A stretch of 64,000 nucleotides of DNA from contig NZ_CP192599.1 in assembly GCF_050632385.1 (NCBI RefSeq), forward strand, positions 434,001-498,000, given 5' to 3'. How positions within the stretch are numbered: the first letter of the stretch is position 1; the number at the start of each line of letters is the position of its first letter. The position numbers and the translations under genes are program-made. Of this stretch, positions 28,255 through 36,025 are shown piece after piece. Origin of the DNA: Humitalea sp050632385 (lineage in GTDB: Bacteria; Pseudomonadota; Alphaproteobacteria; Acetobacterales; Acetobacteraceae). Below the pieces are notes generated by a model. That model had not been told where the DNA came from and ran no database searches. It worked only from the letters and a program-made list of their open reading frames with translations.

Positions 28255-28782
28255 TCAGTCCGCGGGCGGGGTCTCGGCGCCCGGCCCCAAGGCCCGGGTC
28301 ATCAGCACGCTGTCCACCCAGCGCCCATGCTTCCAGCCGATGGCGGGCAGCAGCCCGGCATGGGCGAACCCCGCGCGGGCATGCAGGGCGATCGAGGCCG
28401 CATTCCCCGAATCCCCGATCACCGCGACCATCAAGCGAAAATCCTGGGCCGTGCAGCGGGTGATCAGGGCCGAGAGCAAGGCCCGCCCGACCCCGCCCCG
28501 CCCCGCGCCGGGGGCGACGTAGACGCTGTTCTCCACCGTGAAACGATAGGCCGGGCGGGTGCGATAGGCGCTGGCATAGGCATAGCCCAGCACCGTGCCG
28601 GCCCCCGCCACCGCGACCATGTGCGGATAGCCGCCGGCCAGAACGGCATCGCGGCGGGCGGCCATCTCTGCCTCCTCCGGCGGCGCCAGTTCGAAACTGG
28701 CCAGCCCATGGGTGACCCAATGGGCGTAGATCGCGGCGATCTCGGGGATGTCCTGGGGCAGGCTGTCGCGGATGAAAAGCAT
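28255..28782 (-). CDS. GNAT N-acetyltransferase (phosphinothricin acetyltransferase-like)
   Basis: The protein has 175 residues. It starts FIRDSLPQDIPEIAAIYAHW and has the acetyl-CoA loop GAGRGGVGRALL near residues 91-103, preceded by FTVENSVYVAP. This follows the PAT/Bar subgroup of GNAT enzymes, which acetylate the amino group of phosphinothricin or methionine sulfoximine-like compounds. Whether this enzyme has that specificity cannot be told. Length is typical. It is not clearly in an operon; 116 bp separate it from the FAD-linked oxidase start. Confidence 0.88.
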   Translation of the reverse strand: MLFIRDSLPQDIPEIAAIYAHWVTHGLASFELAPPEEAEMAARRDAVLAGGYPHMVAVAGAGTVLGYAYASAYRTRPAYRFTVENSVYVAPGAGRGGVGRALLSALITRCTAQDFRLMVAVIGDSGNAASIALHARAGFAHAGLLPAIGWKHGRWVDSVLMTRALGPGAETPPAD

Positions 28783-28827
28783 CGGCGCAACCTGTCGAGG
28801 GCGGGGGCGCGCGACAAGCCCCGGCCA

Positions 28828-28872
28828 CGCGCACCAGGGCCTCGCGCACCAGGGCCAGGCGCATCAGGGCCA
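28828..28872. repeat. Three tandem 15-bp repeats
   Basis: Units at 28828-28842, 28843-28857 and 28858-28872 share the core GCGCAYCAGGGCC with small differences. They lie just downstream of, and overlap by a few bases, the 3' end of the transposase-like gene. They may be a slippage array or the remnant of an element end. Confidence 0.55.
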
Positions 28873-29451
28873 GGCCAGCCGCACGCTGCGGGGTATGGAC
28901 CGTTTGCCGGCGAGGGTGCGGAGCAGCTTGCGGAGGAGCCGGATGACGGTGATGTCGCGGCGCTCAATCGCAGGCCAGCAGTGGCGCATCACTCTTTCGG
29001 ACAAATCGGGATCGGGCAGCAGCCAGGGCGGGCCGTTCAGCGCCGAACGCATCCCGAGGCGGCGGATCAGGACGAGGAATTGCAGCCCCAGGATGCGATG
29101 GGCGCGGCGGCAGGCGCGGAAGATGAAGGTTTGGATCGCCCGCAGGGGATGGGTTTCATCCAGGGGGACGAGGGCCTTGAGCAGGGCCTGCCACAGCCCG
29201 CCATGGGTCAGGCGCCGGAAATAGCGGGCGATGGTGTCGGGCTTGCCGAAGCGGTCCGGCACGTCCCGCCAGGGGGCCTGGGCGCAGGCGACGTGAAAGA
29301 TCGCGTCGATGCGGCTTCGCAGGTCGCCGACCTGGCGGCCGGCGGGGGAGCGATGCGCAAGGAAGGGATAGAGCGCCTGCCATTCGGCATCGGACAGCGG
29401 GGACCAGGGGCGGGGTGGGGGTTGGTGGAATATGTTCATGGAATGTTCCAT
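28864..29451 (-). CDS. DUF4096-type (IS5 family) transposase-like protein
   Basis: The protein has about 195 residues. The segment LSDAEWQALYPFLAHRS, then RIDAIFHVACAQAPWRDVPD and FGKPDTIARYFRRLTHGGLW, is the N-terminal DUF4096 domain of IS5-type transposases. What follows is not a recognisable DDE catalytic domain; it is a basic helical region (RACRRAHRILGLQFLVLIRR). So this is either a truncated transposase or a domesticated DNA-binding protein. Several ATGs lie close together (29463, 29451, 29439), and none has a strong ribosome site. It is divergent from the peptidase gene, and no terminal inverted repeats were found. Confidence 0.7.
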   Translation of the reverse strand: MEHSMNIFHQPPPRPWSPLSDAEWQALYPFLAHRSPAGRQVGDLRSRIDAIFHVACAQAPWRDVPDRFGKPDTIARYFRRLTHGGLWQALLKALVPLDETHPLRAIQTFIFRACRRAHRILGLQFLVLIRRLGMRSALNGPPWLLPDPDLSERVMRHCWPAIERRDITVIRLLRKLLRTLAGKRSIPRSVRLAWP

Positions 29452-29599
29452 ATCACAGTCCACCAGGAGGTGGGGTAAAAAATCCTAACAACCGAGCGTT
29501 GAAAGAACTGGTTTTGCCGACCCGCCTGCTGCACACTTCAGCAACAGAAATGAAAGTCTCGACCCTTGTAAAAAATCAACAAAAGCCAGGGAGGGTGCC

Positions 29600-31465
29600 A
29601 TGATCCGCAAACGCGGCAGTCGCGAGGAAACCACCGTCAATGTAACGGATGGGACGTGGCAGGGTGCCAAGGTTCGGTTTCGGTCGAACCGGATCATCGT
29701 CAAGTTGAAAGCGGCGGAGGGCGACAGCGTCCAGGCGCTGGAATCCAGCATGGCGTCGATCCAGGCGATGGTTCCCGGCAGCCGGATGCTGCGCGCGCCA
29801 TCCAGAACCGGGCGATTTGTGCTGATCCTGGGCGAAGCGGAGAATATCCCGGAATTGGCATTGCAATTGTCGCGCCGCGACGACATCGAATACGCCGAAC
29901 CGGATGTCATCGATACCATCCAGGTCATCCCCAGTGACACCCGTTACGATGAACAATGGGGCTACCCAAAAATCAATTCGCACACGGCCTGGGACCTGCA
30001 GACCGGCGACCCGGCCCGGGTGCTGATCGGCATCATCGACAGCGGCATCTCGATGTCGGTGGGGGGCGCGCTGAACCATCCGGACCTGAACGCGCCCGGG
30101 CGCTTCATCATGGGGACCGATTTCGTCGATGGCGGCACGCCGCGCGACCTGAATGCCCATGGCACGCATGTCGCGGGCATCGCCGCGGCGGAAAGCAACA
30201 ACGCGACCGGCGTCGCCGGCATGAACTGGGGCTGCAACGTCTATGTGTGCCGCACGCTGGATGCCAATGGCAGCGGCACCTCCTCCAACTTCGCCGATGC
30301 GATGGAGGAGATCACCGATTACGCGGTGGCGCAGAACCTCAAGGTCGTCATCAACTACAGCGGCGGCGGCGGCGACAACCAGACCAAGCGCGACGCCTGC
30401 CAATACGCCAGCGACCACGGCATGCTGCTCTGCGCCGCCGTGGGCAATGACAATGGCGGGCCGGTGATCTTCCCGGCGGCCTATTCCACCACGATCACCG
30501 GGGTGGTCGGGGTCGGATCGACCACCGACAGCGATGCTGTGTCGGGCTTTTCCAACCACGGGCCGGAAGTGACCGTGGTGGCGCCGGGCAGCGGCATCCT
30601 GTCGACCACGCCGACCTATAGCGTCGATCCGTCGATCAGCCTGAATTACGACGTGTTCGACGGAACCTCGATGGCGACGCCCTTCGTGACCGGGCTGGCG
30701 GCGCTGATGTGGAGCCGGCATCCGGCGTTTTCCAACACCAAGATCAAGGATTGCCTGAAAAGTTCGGCCAAGAAGCTGGGGGCGGGCAGTTTCAACAATG
30801 CCTGGGGGCATGGCCGCATCGATGCGGAGAAGGCGCTGCGCTGCGGCGACTTCGTCTTCACGTTCTTCACCTCGCTGACGCGGTTCACGCGGTTCACGCC
30901 GTTCACCCTGTTCACGCGCTTCACGTCGCTGACGCGGTTCACCTCGATCACGCGGTTCACGCCCTTCACGGCGCTGACGCGCTTCACCACGCTGACGCGG
31001 TTCACGCCCTTCACTTCGATCACGCGGTTCACGCGGCTGACGCCGTTCACCGCCTTCACCCGCTTCCCGCCGGTGTCGCGCTTCGACCCGGGCGACCCGC
31101 GGCTGGGCGGGCTGGTGCCGGAGGTGGGGCCCGTGCGGTCCTTCGTGCGCTTCGGCGGCACGGTGTTCGACCCGGCCGAATTGCAGGTCGAGCGGTTCGG
31201 GGCCTTGGCCGCCGCGATGCCGGAACTGGCGCGCGCCGGGCTGACCCGGATCGACGAGGTCGCGACCACCGCACCGGAGGCCTTGGCCAAGGCGCTGGGC
31301 TGGGAGCTTGACCTGGCCGGGTCGGCGGTGGCCATCGCGCAGGCGCTGATGCGCGAGGTGGCCATGGGAAGCGCCACGGAGGACGAGGACGGGGGCGAGA
31401 TGGGCGAGGTGGTCCTGGGCTTCATCGAGACCGAGGAGGATGGCGAGTCCGATGCCGAGCGGTGA
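29600..31465 (+). CDS. Subtilisin-like (S8) serine peptidase with 23 Thr-x-hydrophobic triplets
   Basis: The protein has 621 residues. Residues of about 25-110 look like an I9-type inhibitory propeptide (RIIVKLKAAEG ... IEYAEPDVI). The catalytic triad is intact: Asp147 (GIIDSG), His187 (AHGTHVAG) and Ser357 (DGTSMATP). Residues 421-489 are 23 consecutive T-x-F/L/I triplets (TFF TSL TRF TRF TPF and so on), a strict period of three. The tail has a helical LARAGLTRIDEVATTAPEAL segment and an acidic end. No Sec signal is visible. An AGGGAGGG site precedes the ATG. The glycosyltransferase gene starts inside its 3' end, so the repeat threonines may be glycosylated; this is inference. Confidence 0.92.
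   Translation: MIRKRGSREETTVNVTDGTWQGAKVRFRSNRIIVKLKAAEGDSVQALESSMASIQAMVPGSRMLRAPSRTGRFVLILGEAENIPELALQLSRRDDIEYAEPDVIDTIQVIPSDTRYDEQWGYPKINSHTAWDLQTGDPARVLIGIIDSGISMSVGGALNHPDLNAPGRFIMGTDFVDGGTPRDLNAHGTHVAGIAAAESNNATGVAGMNWGCNVYVCRTLDANGSGTSSNFADAMEEITDYAVAQNLKVVINYSGGGGDNQTKRDACQYASDHGMLLCAAVGNDNGGPVIFPAAYSTTITGVVGVGSTTDSDAVSGFSNHGPEVTVVAPGSGILSTTPTYSVDPSISLNYDVFDGTSMATPFVTGLAALMWSRHPAFSNTKIKDCLKSSAKKLGAGSFNNAWGHGRIDAEKALRCGDFVFTFFTSLTRFTRFTPFTLFTRFTSLTRFTSITRFTPFTALTRFTTLTRFTPFTSITRFTRLTPFTAFTRFPPVSRFDPGDPRLGGLVPEVGPVRSFVRFGGTVFDPAELQVERFGALAAAMPELARAGLTRIDEVATTAPEALAKALGWELDLAGSAVAIAQALMREVAMGSATEDEDGGEMGEVVLGFIETEEDGESDAER
30860..31066 (+). repeat. 9-bp-period coding repeat (T-x-F/L/I triplets)
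   Basis: Twenty-three nine-base units encode Thr at every third residue, with codons ACG or ACC, a variable middle codon (mostly Arg, Pro, Ser) and Phe, Leu or Ile. The pattern is exact in phase over 207 bp, then breaks into PPV-SRF. Near-identical units could expand or contract by replication slippage. Confidence 0.95.
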
Positions 31466-32357
31466 GGCAGGGCGGCCCAACCTGTTCACTGTGGTCATCC
31501 CCACGCTGAACGAGGGCGCGTTGCTGCACATGACGGTCGACAGCATCCGCGACCGGACACGCGGCCCGGACTATGAGGTGGTCATCGTGGATGATGGCTC
31601 CACCGACGGCAGTACCGAGAGGTATCGCGGCGGCGATGCGCGGATCCGCGTGGTGGATGGCGGCGGGCTTGGGGTCGCCCGGGCGCGCAACCTGGGGGCG
31701 GCGCGGGCGCTGGGCGAGTGGGTCGTGTTCCTGGATGCGCATTGCGAGGTGTCGGAGACCTGGCTGGACCGCATGGCCCTGGCCCTGGCCGACCCGCAGG
31801 TGGCGCTGGTGGGGCCGTGCTTCACCAGGCTGCGGGAGGCCGCGCCGCGGGGGTGCGGGGTCGCCTGGGTCGATCATGCGCTGGAGACGAACTGGTATGA
31901 GCCGCTGGACGTGGCGGATGCCTATGACGTGCCGCTGACCATCGGCGCGTGCCAGGCGTTCCGCACGGCGACCTTCCACGCGATCGGGCGGTATGAGGAG
32001 GGGTTCACCAGTTGGGGCAGCGAGGACCTGGAGATCTGCCTGCGGGCCTGGCTACTGGGCTATCGCGTGCAAGGCGACCCGGTGGCGACCGTGGCGCATT
32101 ACTTCCGCGAGACGCGGAACTACGAGGTCGATGAGCACGTCGTGACCTGCAACGTGCTGCGGATGCTGTTCCTGCATTTCTCGGCGCCGCGCATCCGGCG
32201 GGTGCTGCGGGCCGTGGGCGGGGTGATGGGGCTGGACCGGGCGCTGGACGCGGTCTGCGGCAGCGACGTGTTCCAGGTGCGGGCGGCGTTGGAAGCGGTG
32301 CGGCAGCGCGACGACGATTGGTATTGCCGGGCGTTTGCGCCGGGGCTGATGCGTTGA
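31452..32357 (+). CDS. GT-A glycosyltransferase with polypeptide GalNAc-transferase-like motifs
   Basis: The protein has 301 residues from the ATG at 31452; a second ATG 12 nt upstream is possible. The GT-A nucleotide-binding part has VVIPTLNEG and VDDGSTDGS (Asp47-Asp48). The metal-binding DxH motif reads VVFLDAHCEV (Asp95, His97), and the acceptor region reads FTSWGSEDLEICLRAW (188-200) followed by VAHYFRE (His216). These two blocks closely match those of animal GalNAc-transferases (FLDAHCE; WGGE-x-E; HVFR), although the lectin domain is absent. It overlaps the peptidase stop by 14 bp, so the two proteins are made together. A hairpin covers its stop codon. Confidence 0.85.
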   Translation: MPSGEAGRPNLFTVVIPTLNEGALLHMTVDSIRDRTRGPDYEVVIVDDGSTDGSTERYRGGDARIRVVDGGGLGVARARNLGAARALGEWVVFLDAHCEVSETWLDRMALALADPQVALVGPCFTRLREAAPRGCGVAWVDHALETNWYEPLDVADAYDVPLTIGACQAFRTATFHAIGRYEEGFTSWGSEDLEICLRAWLLGYRVQGDPVATVAHYFRETRNYEVDEHVVTCNVLRMLFLHFSAPRIRRVLRAVGGVMGLDRALDAVCGSDVFQVRAALEAVRQRDDDWYCRAFAPGLMR

Positions 32358-32378
32358 GAGGGGCTTTGCCCTCTCAAC
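32353..32378 (+). terminator. Hairpin at the end of the glycosyltransferase gene
   Basis: GTTGAGAGGG (32353-32362) pairs exactly with CCCTCTCAAC (32369-32378) around GCTTTG. The TGA stop is inside the stem. It has no long T run but its position fits a terminator. Its sequence is nearly the same as the hairpin at 43599-43623, so it belongs to a repeated family. Confidence 0.6.
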
Positions 32379-32391
32379 GGCGCAACCGCAA

Positions 32392-33717
32392 CTATGCAAA
32401 GAAGCGGTTGGGCGGGCGCTTCAGGCCCAGGTGGTCGCGCAGGGTCGTGCCCGTGTAGTCGGTGCGAAACAGATCGCGCCGCTGCAATTCCGGCACCACC
32501 ATCGTCACGAAGTCGTCGAGTCCCCCGGGGACGTAGGGGAACATGATGTTGAACCCGTCGCAGGCGTGCCCATCCAGCCAGGTTTCCATCTCATCGGCGA
32601 TGGTCGCCGGCGTGCCGACCATCGCGTTGCCGCCATAGCCGCCGAGCCGCTGCGCCAATTGCCGCACCGTCAGGTTGTCGCGCTTTGCCATCGCGATGGC
32701 GCGGGCGCGGCCCGACTTGCCGCCCTCGGTCTCGGGAATCTCGGGCAGGGGACCGTCCGGGTCGAACTGCCGGGCATCGACGCCGAGGGCGACGGTGAGC
32801 GAGCCCATCGCGCTGTCCTCATGCACCAGGCTGTCCAGCAGGGCGCGCTTGGCGCGGGCCTCGTCGAGGGTTTCCCCGACCACGACCAGGCAGCCGGGCA
32901 TGATCTTGATGCCGTCCGGATCGCGCCCGGCACGGGCGGCGCGGCGCTTCACATCGGCGTAGAAGGCCTGGGCATCGGCGATGGGGCCGCCGGCGGCGAA
33001 GACGACCTCGGCGGTTTCGGCGGCGATCTGGCGCCCGGCGTCGGAGGCGCCGGCCTGCACGATCACCGGCCAACCCTGCACCGGCCGCGCCACGTTCAGC
33101 GGCCCGCGCACCTTCAGTTCCGGGCCTTCGTGGTTCAGCACATGCATCCGCGACGGGTCCCAGAACACGCCACTGTCGACGTCGCGGATGAAGGCGTCGT
33201 CGGCAAAGCTGTCCCACAGCCCCGTGACCACGTCATGGAACTCGCGCGCGCGCTTGTAGCGCTCGCCATGCGCCATGTGTTCGTCATGGCCAAAATTCAG
33301 CGCGGCGTCGGGGTTGGCCGTGGTCACCAGGTTCCACCCGGCGCGGCCGTTCGAGATATGGTCGAGCGAGGCGAATTTCCGCGCCACATGGTAGGGGTCG
33401 TTGTAGGTGGTCGATGCGGTGGCGATCAGCCCGATCCGTTCGGTCACCGCGGCCAGCGCGGGCAGCAGGGTCAGCGGATCGAAGCTGGTCACCGTATGGC
33501 TGCGGCGCAGCGATTCCACCGGCATGTTCAGCAGTGCCAGGTGGTCGGCCATGAAGAAGGCGTCGAACTTGCCGCGCTCCAGCGTCTGGATCAGGCGCAC
33601 GAGTTTGGGGAAGTTGAAATTCGCGTCCGGCCAGGCGCCGGGATAGCGCCAGCCGCCGGTGTGGATCACCACCGGCCGCATGAAGGCCCCCAGGTGCAGT
33701 TGGCGGCGGTCAGGCAC
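32392..33717 (-). CDS. NtaA/SnaA/DszA-family flavin-dependent monooxygenase (LLM class)
   Basis: The protein has 441 residues from a GTG start. Its N-terminus RRQLHLGAFMRP matches the usual beginning of this family, which supports the GTG. Typical luciferase-like monooxygenase features follow: KFDAFFMADHLALLN, TYNDPYHVARKFASLDHIS and GRAGWNLVTT. These enzymes use reduced FMN from a partner reductase to oxidise sulfur or nitrogen compounds (nitrilotriacetate, dibenzothiophene sulfone and others). It overlaps the end of the upstream metQ-like gene by 8 bp, making it the last gene of a methionine-type importer operon. A role in releasing sulfur from an imported organosulfur compound is a fair inference. 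Confidence 0.9.
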   Translation of the reverse strand: MPDRRQLHLGAFMRPVVIHTGGWRYPGAWPDANFNFPKLVRLIQTLERGKFDAFFMADHLALLNMPVESLRRSHTVTSFDPLTLLPALAAVTERIGLIATASTTYNDPYHVARKFASLDHISNGRAGWNLVTTANPDAALNFGHDEHMAHGERYKRAREFHDVVTGLWDSFADDAFIRDVDSGVFWDPSRMHVLNHEGPELKVRGPLNVARPVQGWPVIVQAGASDAGRQIAAETAEVVFAAGGPIADAQAFYADVKRRAARAGRDPDGIKIMPGCLVVVGETLDEARAKRALLDSLVHEDSAMGSLTVALGVDARQFDPDGPLPEIPETEGGKSGRARAIAMAKRDNLTVRQLAQRLGGYGGNAMVGTPATIADEMETWLDGHACDGFNIMFPYVPGGLDDFVTMVVPELQRRDLFRTDYTGTTLRDHLGLKRPPNRFFA

Positions 33718-34510
33718 CGGGGATTACCGCGCCGCCGAAGGTGGTCTCGACGAAGGCGCGGACCTCCGGGTGGGCGTAGCCTTGCGCGAGGCGGGTTGCC
33801 CAGGGCTGATCCTTGTCGGCCCGGCGCACGACGACGAGCACGGTATAGACGCTCTGCTCCGTCTCCCGCGCCAGTGCGTCGCGCAGCGGGTTCAGGCCGG
33901 CGGGCACGGCAAAATTGCCGGTGATGGCGGCGGCGTCCACGTCATCCAACGCGCGCACGATGGCGGCGGCTTCCAATTCGATGATGCGCAGGCGCTTGGG
34001 ATTTTCGACGATGTCGGCGACGGTCGCGCGGTGATCCGCACCCGGGCGCAGCTTGAAGGCGCCGGCTTCGGCCAGCAGCAGCAGCGCGCGGCCGCCATTG
34101 GTGGGGTCGTTCGGGATGGCGATGCGCCCGCCATTCGGCAGCGCGTCGATGCTGCGGACCTTGCGCGAGAAAATCCCCATCAGGGTCAGCACGGTCTTGC
34201 CGACCGGCACGAAGTCATAGCCGCGCTGGGCGCGCTGCGCCTCAAGGAAGGGCAGGTGCTGGTAGGCGTTGGCATCCAGGTCACCAGCGGCAAGTGCCGC
34301 ATTCGGCTGGATGAAATCGCCGAATTCGATGCCGCGGGTGATGAAGCCGTCGCGCGCCAGGACTTCGCGCACCTTCTCGAAGGTCTGGGCATGCACGCCC
34401 TGGGTGACGCCGACGCGCAGCGGCCGGGCGGCGGTGCCGATGGCGGGGGCCTGGGCTTGCGCGGCGAAGGGCAGCAGCGCCGGGAGGGTCAGGATGGAAC
34501 GACGGAACAT
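33710..34510 (-). CDS. MetQ/NlpA-type periplasmic binding protein (second copy)
   Basis: The protein has 266 residues, with an AAGGAG site 9 nt upstream of the ATG at 34510. A signal peptide (MFRRSILTLPALLPFAAQA) is followed by PLRVGVTQGVHAQTFEKVRE and FGDFIQPNAALAAGDLDANAYQHLPFL, the conserved opening of MetQ proteins. IAIPNDPTNGGRALLLL lines the ligand pocket. No lipobox cysteine is seen, so it is probably a soluble periplasmic receptor. It is about 15 nt downstream of a closely similar paralogue. The ligand is methionine or a related sulfur compound. Confidence 0.9.
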   Translation of the reverse strand: MFRRSILTLPALLPFAAQAQAPAIGTAARPLRVGVTQGVHAQTFEKVREVLARDGFITRGIEFGDFIQPNAALAAGDLDANAYQHLPFLEAQRAQRGYDFVPVGKTVLTLMGIFSRKVRSIDALPNGGRIAIPNDPTNGGRALLLLAEAGAFKLRPGADHRATVADIVENPKRLRIIELEAAAIVRALDDVDAAAITGNFAVPAGLNPLRDALARETEQSVYTVLVVVRRADKDQPWATRLAQGYAHPEVRAFVETTFGGAVIPGA

Positions 34511-34524
34511 GGAAGGCATCTCCT

Positions 34525-35349
34525 TCAAAAAGCCGGGACCACGGCGCCCTGGAAGGTCGCCTGGACGAAATCCTTGACCTCCTGCGTCTGGTAGGCGGCG
34601 ACCAGGCGGCGGACCCAGGCGGCCTCGCGATCCTGCTGGCGCACGGCGATCAGGTTGGCATAGGGGCTGTCGGCGCTTTCCAGCGCGATCGAATCCCGCA
34701 CCGGGTTCAGCCCGGCGGGGATGGCGAAGTTGGTGTTGATGCTGGCGGCCTCGACCTCGTCCAGCACGCGGGGCAGTTGGGCTGCTTCCAATTCGACGAT
34801 GCGGAAGCGCCTCGGGTTTTCCGCGATGTCGGCGACGGTGGCGCGGAAGTCATTGCCGCCGCGCAAGGTGAAGGCGCCGCTGCGCGCCAGCAGCACCAGC
34901 GCGCGGCCGCCATTGGTCGGGTCGTTCGGAATCGCGATGCGCCCGCCCGCGGGCAGGTCGGCCACGCTGCGATGGCGGCGGGAATAGACGCCGATCGGGA
35001 AGATCAGTGTCTTGCCGGCCGCGACCAGCGGCAGGCGGCGGTCCGCGACCTGCTGGTCGAGGAAGGGCTGGTGCTGGTAGCTGTTGGCGTCGAGGTCACC
35101 GGCCGCCAGCGCCGCGTTCGGCTGGATGTAGTCCTGGAATTCGACGATGCGGATGGCGAGGCCCTGTCCTGGTCCCTCCGGCCGCGCGGCGATCTCGCGC
35201 ACCTTTTCCATCACCTGCGCATGCGGGCCGGCGGTGACGCCGATCCGCAGCGGGCGCTGGCCGCTGCCGATATCTTGGGCCTGGACCTGGGCCTGGGCCG
35301 CGAAGGGCAGGATGGCGCCGGCGGCCAACAAGGAACGACGAGCGATCAT
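34525..35349 (-). CDS. MetQ/NlpA-type periplasmic binding protein (first copy)
   Basis: The protein has 274 residues from the ATG at 35349, which has an AAGGAG site 9 nt upstream. The signal peptide (MIARRSLLAAGAILPFAAQA) is twin-arginine-like and lacks a lipobox. The mature part carries DYIQPNAALAAGDLDANSYQ and IAIPNDPTNGGRALVLLA, conserved in MetQ. It should deliver methionine or an organosulfur ligand to the adjacent MetI-MetN transporter. It is followed immediately by its paralogue; the two diverge enough to suggest different ligands rather than a recent duplication. Confidence 0.9.
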   Translation of the reverse strand: MIARRSLLAAGAILPFAAQAQVQAQDIGSGQRPLRIGVTAGPHAQVMEKVREIAARPEGPGQGLAIRIVEFQDYIQPNAALAAGDLDANSYQHQPFLDQQVADRRLPLVAAGKTLIFPIGVYSRRHRSVADLPAGGRIAIPNDPTNGGRALVLLARSGAFTLRGGNDFRATVADIAENPRRFRIVELEAAQLPRVLDEVEAASINTNFAIPAGLNPVRDSIALESADSPYANLIAVRQQDREAAWVRRLVAAYQTQEVKDFVQATFQGAVVPAF

Positions 35350-35362
35350 GGTAAAGACTCCT

Positions 35363-36025
35363 TCAGCGATGAGAGACACGGCGGACCAGCCAATCCCCGA
35401 AGGATTGCAGGCCCTGCACGAAGACGATCAGGATGATGACGACGGTGGCCATCACCTCCGGCATGAAGCGCTGGTAGCCGAAGCGGATACCCAGGTCGCC
35501 GAGCCCGCCGCCGCCGACAGCGCCCGCCATGGCGGAAAACCCGACCAGTGAAACCAGCGAGACCGTGGTCGCGGCGATCAGCGCGGGCAGCGCTTCCGGC
35601 ACCAGCACCTTTGTCACGATCTGAAGTCGGGACGCGCCCATGGCGCGCGCGGCCTCGATCACGCCGCGGTCCACTTCGCGTAGCGCATTCTCGAACAGGC
35701 GCGCCAGGAAGGCGGTGGCGGCCAGTGCCAGCGGCACGATGGCGGCGCCCGTGCCGATGGAGGTGCCGGCGACCAGCCGCGTGAAGGGCACGATCGCCAC
35801 CATCAGGATGATGAAGGGCGTGGAGCGCGTGGCATTGACCACAAGGCCCAGCGGCCGGTTCACCAGCGGCTGCGGGCTCAGCCCCCCGTTCCCGGTGACA
35901 TGCAGCAGCAGCGCCAGCGGCAGGCCGAAGGCCACGGCGATGGCGGCGCTGGCGCCGACCATCAGCACGGTGTCCCACAGCGCCTCGATCAACAGGTCCT
36001 GCAAGCTCGGGGTCAGCCAGGTCAT
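35363..36025 (-). CDS. metI: MetI-type ABC transporter permease
   Basis: The protein has 220 residues and about five transmembrane helices. The N-terminus MTWLTPSLQDLLIEALWDTV, the segment NATRSTPFIILMVAIVPFTR and the coupling loop EAARAMGASRLQIVTKVLVPEALP are typical of MetI permeases of the methionine uptake family. Its start overlaps the stop of the ATPase gene by 4 bp (ATGA), and the first metQ follows 13 bp downstream. It forms the membrane channel of the importer. Confidence 0.92.
   Translation of the reverse strand: MTWLTPSLQDLLIEALWDTVLMVGASAAIAVAFGLPLALLLHVTGNGGLSPQPLVNRPLGLVVNATRSTPFIILMVAIVPFTRLVAGTSIGTGAAIVPLALAATAFLARLFENALREVDRGVIEAARAMGASRLQIVTKVLVPEALPALIAATTVSLVSLVGFSAMAGAVGGGGLGDLGIRFGYQRFMPEVMATVVIILIVFVQGLQSFGDWLVRRVSHR

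Noticed and set aside
29415..29603. Short plus-strand frame across the peptidase promoter region
   Set aside because: It spans non-coding AT-rich DNA and overlaps the peptidase ribosome site.
30860..31066. T-x-F repeat as a sequencing or frameshift artefact
   Set aside because: The frame is continuous through the repeat and ends in a normal C-terminal domain and stop; the downstream gene overlaps as expected.
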